Shown here in pieces: positions 61,242-64,000 of a stretch of DNA of 64,000 nt. The notes beneath the pieces are model-generated. The model saw only the letters and a program-made list of their open reading frames with translations, was not told the origin of the DNA and ran no database searches. The stretch is taken from positions 62,001 to 126,000 of the forward strand of contig NZ_LUKZ01000025.1 of the NCBI RefSeq assembly GCF_001633105.1. Reading direction: 5' to 3'. The position numbers were made by a program, and so were the translations under genes. Numbering within the stretch: position 1 is the first letter of the stretch; each line of letters starts with the position of its first letter. This stretch comes from Acidovorax sp. GW101-3H11. Its GTDB lineage: Bacteria > Pseudomonadota > Gammaproteobacteria > Burkholderiales > Burkholderiaceae_C.

Positions 61242-62531
61242 TCAGCGGAATTTGTCGAGTGGAATGATCCCCGCCATCTGCGCGTAGCCCAGATCGTTCA
61301 CATGCAGACTGTCGGTGTCCCGGTACGCAGCCAATATGCGTGCAGGCTCGGCCGGATCGCGCACAGCAGCGTCAAAATCAAATACACCTGCGACATCGGT
61401 ATTGGCTCGAATCCAGGCATTTACCGTCTGGCGCATTTCCTCTCCCGCGTCAGAAAAATATACGTGGCCCTTGAAAGGCGTCAAAGTAGCCAGGGACACC
61501 TGAATCCCGGCAGCCTTCGCAGTCGCCACCACCCCCGCAAGGCTGGCGATCACCTCCGCCGCCGTGGCCTTTTCACCCGGTGTCCAGGCCTGCTGAAAAC
61601 CGATGTCGTTGATGCCCATCTGCACGATGGCATGCGTCACGCCCGACACCCCGAGCACGTCGCGCCGAAAGCGCTCCACACCCCTCAAGCCAAAACGGTC
61701 GTGCAACCAGCGGTTGCCCCCCAGCCCGGCATTGACCACCGACACCGGGGTGCCTGCGCCAGCCTTGAGCAAGCGCGCAGACAACAGGTCGGGATAGCGC
61801 TGGTTCGACCCCAAAGTGGAGCCATTCCCATCGGTCAGCGAATCACCGAAGGCCACCACCACGCGGGCAGGGCCCTTCTTGTACACATCGATCGCGCTCA
61901 TCCAGTGCCACGAAGTGAGCAGGTTCTCAGGGGCCGACGGCATGGCCACCGTGCTGCTCAAATCGCCGGAAGCCAGGTGCTGGACCGCATTCGCGTACCG
62001 GTGCGCCGATGTGGAATCGGCCGCCTCGCGCACATACACGCTCACCGCCAGGTTGCCACCATCGGGCACGCGGATCGATACCTTGTCGCTCCAGACCTCG
62101 CCACCGGCAGGGATCGACACAGACTCCCGCCCCTGGAAGGTCACGGCCACATCCGTCGCCACATCCACCGCCCCGGCCCCCGCGCTCAAGGCAACGCGAA
62201 CCCGCTCCAGCGGAACGGGCGCCTTGCCATACAAGTTGCCAAATTTGATGCGCACCTGGTCGCCACCCAGAGACAGGTGTGCGGTCTGCCGCAACGTCTG
62301 GTTCTGGAAAACCGTGCTGGCGGGCGGCGGTATGTCGAGAAAACGCACGTCTTCCTTCAGATCGCTCAAAACACCCTGCCAGGTTCCCACGGGCTTCGCC
62401 TCCTCGGGTACAGCCGCATCACCGCCCGAGCCCCCGCCACCACAACCGGCGAGCCCGCCCGCAGCGAAGGCACCGAGTGCCGACAAAACAAATCGCCGAT
62501 TGGTACGCATCCAGGTTTTCACAGACTGCAT
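61242..62531 (-). CDS. SGNH/GDSL-family esterase lipoprotein
   Basis: A 429-residue SGNH hydrolase. The N-terminus has twin arginines (RRFVLS) and a lipobox LAGC with Cys30, followed by a Gly-rich linker, so it should be exported and lipid-anchored. An N-terminal beta domain (residues about 45-190) precedes the catalytic domain: block I AFGDSLTDG, block II NAGLGGNRW, block III MGINDIGF and block V DSLHVNDLGY with the Asp and His. Such two-domain enzymes often deacetylate or de-esterify polysaccharides; substrate not known. Confidence 0.9.
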   Translation of the reverse strand: MQSVKTWMRTNRRFVLSALGAFAAGGLAGCGGGGSGGDAAVPEEAKPVGTWQGVLSDLKEDVRFLDIPPPASTVFQNQTLRQTAHLSLGGDQVRIKFGNLYGKAPVPLERVRVALSAGAGAVDVATDVAVTFQGRESVSIPAGGEVWSDKVSIRVPDGGNLAVSVYVREAADSTSAHRYANAVQHLASGDLSSTVAMPSAPENLLTSWHWMSAIDVYKKGPARVVVAFGDSLTDGNGSTLGSNQRYPDLLSARLLKAGAGTPVSVVNAGLGGNRWLHDRFGLRGVERFRRDVLGVSGVTHAIVQMGINDIGFQQAWTPGEKATAAEVIASLAGVVATAKAAGIQVSLATLTPFKGHVYFSDAGEEMRQTVNAWIRANTDVAGVFDFDAAVRDPAEPARILAAYRDTDSLHVNDLGYAQMAGIIPLDKFR

Positions 62532-62661
62532 TGCAAGGGGTCCTCTTCTTCATCACCAAAAATTGGTGTGTCCGAGTCTAGGGCGTGTTGCCTGCCATTT
62601 CTACCGCCCCGCGCATCGCGCAGGATTCCTGCCGCCCGCCTGTGATTCAATCGCAGGCACC

Positions 62662-63279
62662 ATGCCCCAGACCACCACCCCCTCCTCCCTCCTCGTCTTT
62701 GCCGGCAGCACGCGCCAGCAATCCTTCAACCGCAAACTGGCCCACGCCACCGCCGCCATCGCACGCGACGCGGGTGCCAGCGTCACGCTGCTGGAGCTGT
62801 CCGACTTCGACATCCCGCTGTACAACGCCGACCTGGAAGCCCAGGGCACACCCGCCGATGTGATCCGTCTGAAAGAGGTCCTGTGGCAGCACCCGGCCTG
62901 GGTGATCTGCTCGCCCGAGTACAACGGCAGCTACACCGCCCTGCTCAAGAACACCATCGACTGGGCCTCCAGCCCCGTCAAAGGCAACCCCGACTGGCAG
63001 GACGGCGGCAAGAGCTTTCGCGGCAAGGTCGTGGGCATGCTGAGTGCCTCGCCCGGCGCGCTGGGCGGCCTGCGCTCGCAAAGCCACCTGGCGCCCCTGC
63101 TGATCAACGCCGAATGCTGGCTCGCACCCAAGGCGTTTGCGCTGGGTTCGGCGGGCAGCGCGTTTGACGACAGCGGCGCCCTCATCCAGCAAACCCACCG
63201 CGACCGCGTGCGCGCCGTGGTGGACCAGGTGCTGTGGGCGTCCGCCCGGCTGAATGCTGAGGCCGCCACGGGCCAGTGA
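62662..63279 (+). CDS. NADPH-dependent FMN reductase
   Basis: A 205-residue flavodoxin-fold FMN reductase. [20 protein letters not shown] is the phosphate-binding loop of FMN, and [21 protein letters not shown] is the family signature. [21 protein letters not shown] follows. Substrates of this family include quinones, azo dyes and chromate. The ATG at 62662 follows gcaggcacc; it begins [12 protein letters not shown]. Confidence 0.93.
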   Translation: MPQTTTPSSLLVFAGSTRQQSFNRKLAHATAAIARDAGASVTLLELSDFDIPLYNADLEAQGTPADVIRLKEVLWQHPAWVICSPEYNGSYTALLKNTIDWASSPVKGNPDWQDGGKSFRGKVVGMLSASPGALGGLRSQSHLAPLLINAECWLAPKAFALGSAGSAFDDSGALIQQTHRDRVRAVVDQVLWASARLNAEAATGQ

Positions 63280-63288
63280 GCACAAAAA

Positions 63289-63350
63289 CAAGGGCCAAAA
63301 TAGGCCCTTGCGCGCGCCCCGTAAGCCCTGATAGCTATACAAACAAGAGC
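63289..63350 (+). repeat. AT-rich gene-end repeat, copy 7, with hairpin
   Basis: Begins 9 bases after the FMN reductase stop. A perfect hairpin caagggcc/ggcccttg (63289-63296 and 63303-63310) with loop aaaata is followed by gcgcgcgcc and then gatagctatacaaac. It has the usual ggcc end and AT-rich gatagctat end of the family, and the hairpin could end transcription of the reductase gene. Confidence 0.6.
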
Positions 63351-63359
63351 AACACACCC

Positions 63360-63638
63360 ATGGACTGCCGCCCCGGCTGCGGCGCCTGCTGCACCGCCCC
63401 CTCCATCAGCTCGCCCATCCCGGGCATGCCCCAGGGCAAACCGGCGGGGGTGCGCTGCATCCAGCTGGGGGACGACGCACGCTGCCTTATTTTTGGGCAG
63501 CCCGAGCGCCCGGCAGTGTGCGGCGGGTTGATGCCGTCCACTGAAATGTGCGGCGCCAACAACGAGCAAGCGCTGGTGTATCTGATGCGGCTGGAGCAGC
63601 TGACGCAGCCGGGCAGTGTGGGCGAACCGGTGGCGTAG
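63360..63638 (+). CDS. YkgJ-family cysteine cluster protein
   Basis: A 92-residue cytoplasmic protein with the YkgJ cysteine cluster: [14 protein letters not shown] at the N-terminus, then [19 protein letters not shown] and [10 protein letters not shown]. The cysteines probably bind zinc or an iron-sulfur cluster. Function not established. The ATG at 63360 places the first cysteine at residue 3, which is normal for the short form. Confidence 0.88.
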   Translation: MDCRPGCGACCTAPSISSPIPGMPQGKPAGVRCIQLGDDARCLIFGQPERPAVCGGLMPSTEMCGANNEQALVYLMRLEQLTQPGSVGEPVA

Positions 63639-63675
63639 CCGGTCCTCCCCCTCTTACCGCCTGACCAGGTGTCTG

Positions 63676-63777
63676 CTACTTCATCGAGTGCAGACCTACC
63701 TTGTTGCCCTCGGTGTCCACAAAATGGGCAAAGAACCCGAAGTCACTACCAATCTCCGTCTTGGGCACCACCACCCA
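63676..63777 (-). pseudogene. Remnant of a VOC-family gene
   Basis: A 33-codon C-terminal fragment, ending VVPKTEIGSDFGFFAHFVDTEGNKVGLHSMK, typical of the end of glyoxalase/VOC proteins. A TGA stop at 63780-63778 precedes it in frame, and no start codon is in place. It is the end of a second VOC gene, now cut off. Confidence 0.75.
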
Positions 63778-63788
63778 TCACACCTTGG

Positions 63789-64000
63789 TCATCGCCAGGC
63801 GGCGCGCTGGATGACAACTCGGTAGCCGTCCGCATCCTCAAACGTGCAGCCCTGCTGGCTCCAGTACGGATTGAACGGTTCGACCTCCTTGAAGCCTGCG
63901 CGGCGCATTGCCTCACAACGTTCCGTCCACGCTGAATCATCGGGCACATAGAAGACAAACAGGTCTTCAGGCGTCGGTCGAGGCACCACAGGGTGTGTGC
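63789..64000 (-). CDS. VOC-family (glyoxalase-like) protein, partial
   Basis: The C-terminal 70 residues of a VOC protein, cut by the right window edge. DLFVFYVPDDSAWTERCEAMRRAGFKEVEPFNPYW and the end GCTFEDADGYRVVIQRAAW are typical; the glutamate of FEDADGYR is the expected metal ligand. The frame stays open to the window edge. A separate VOC fragment lies just downstream on the same strand. Confidence 0.8.
   Translation of the reverse strand, partial: THPVVPRPTPEDLFVFYVPDDSAWTERCEAMRRAGFKEVEPFNPYWSQQGCTFEDADGYRVVIQRAAWR

Overview
The window is high-GC, densely packed bacterial chromosome, most likely from a betaproteobacterium of the Burkholderiales, close to Acidovorax or another Comamonadaceae. 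The pointers are the Bug/TctC-type receptor, the many LysR/GntR/TetR/AraC/Lrp regulators, the monomeric NADP-isocitrate dehydrogenase, the intergenic repeat families, and a parA/parB/rsmG/mnmG block of the kind found near the replication origin. This placement is inference; no rRNA is present. No rRNA, tRNA, CRISPR array, insertion sequence or prophage was recognised.

Layout. 1-8.2 kb: an edge-truncated branched-chain-type binding protein, a hotdog thioesterase, a PduO-type cobalamin adenosyltransferase, an EF-hand protein, and a polar amino acid ABC transporter operon led by its own GntR regulator. 8.3-13.2 kb: carboxylesterase plus Bug receptor, a TetR regulator and a divergent FAD-linked oxidase. 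13.3-20.6 kb: small enzymes, an ArsR-controlled NIPSNAP/ABM pair, ynfA, an orphan peptide-binding protein and a BON-like protein. 20.8-27.2 kb: the four-gene ligase-associated DNA repair operon (MBL exonuclease, ATP-dependent ligase, DEXH helicase, PdeM). 27.4-38.3 kb: monomeric isocitrate dehydrogenase, then four regulator/effector pairs or neighbours (LysR/hydrolase, Lrp/gamma-glutamyltransferase, AraC/MFS).

38.4-42.4 kb is the most unusual stretch. Its GC content is visibly lower, and it holds a WYL regulator followed by an 846-residue protein that joins a Cas4-like nuclease, a DEDDy exonuclease and a second PD-(D/E)XK nuclease. A short unknown frame follows. This looks like an acquired nuclease module, possibly for defence.

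42.5-53.4 kb: secreted or envelope proteins, including an LpoB/YcfL/COG3014/CsgG-like lipoprotein operon. 53.5-60.6 kb: the chromosome partition region parB-(three genes)-parA-lysE-rsmG-mnmG, with four parS-like sites lying inside genes. 60.6-64 kb: small membrane, esterase, flavin reductase and cysteine-cluster genes, ending in a VOC gene cut by the window edge.

Three repeat families cut across this gene layout: REP-like palindromes (one intergenic, two inserted in frame in the ligase and helicase genes), a long GC-rich element that begins within a few bases of three stop codons, and a short AT-rich element near at least seven gene ends.
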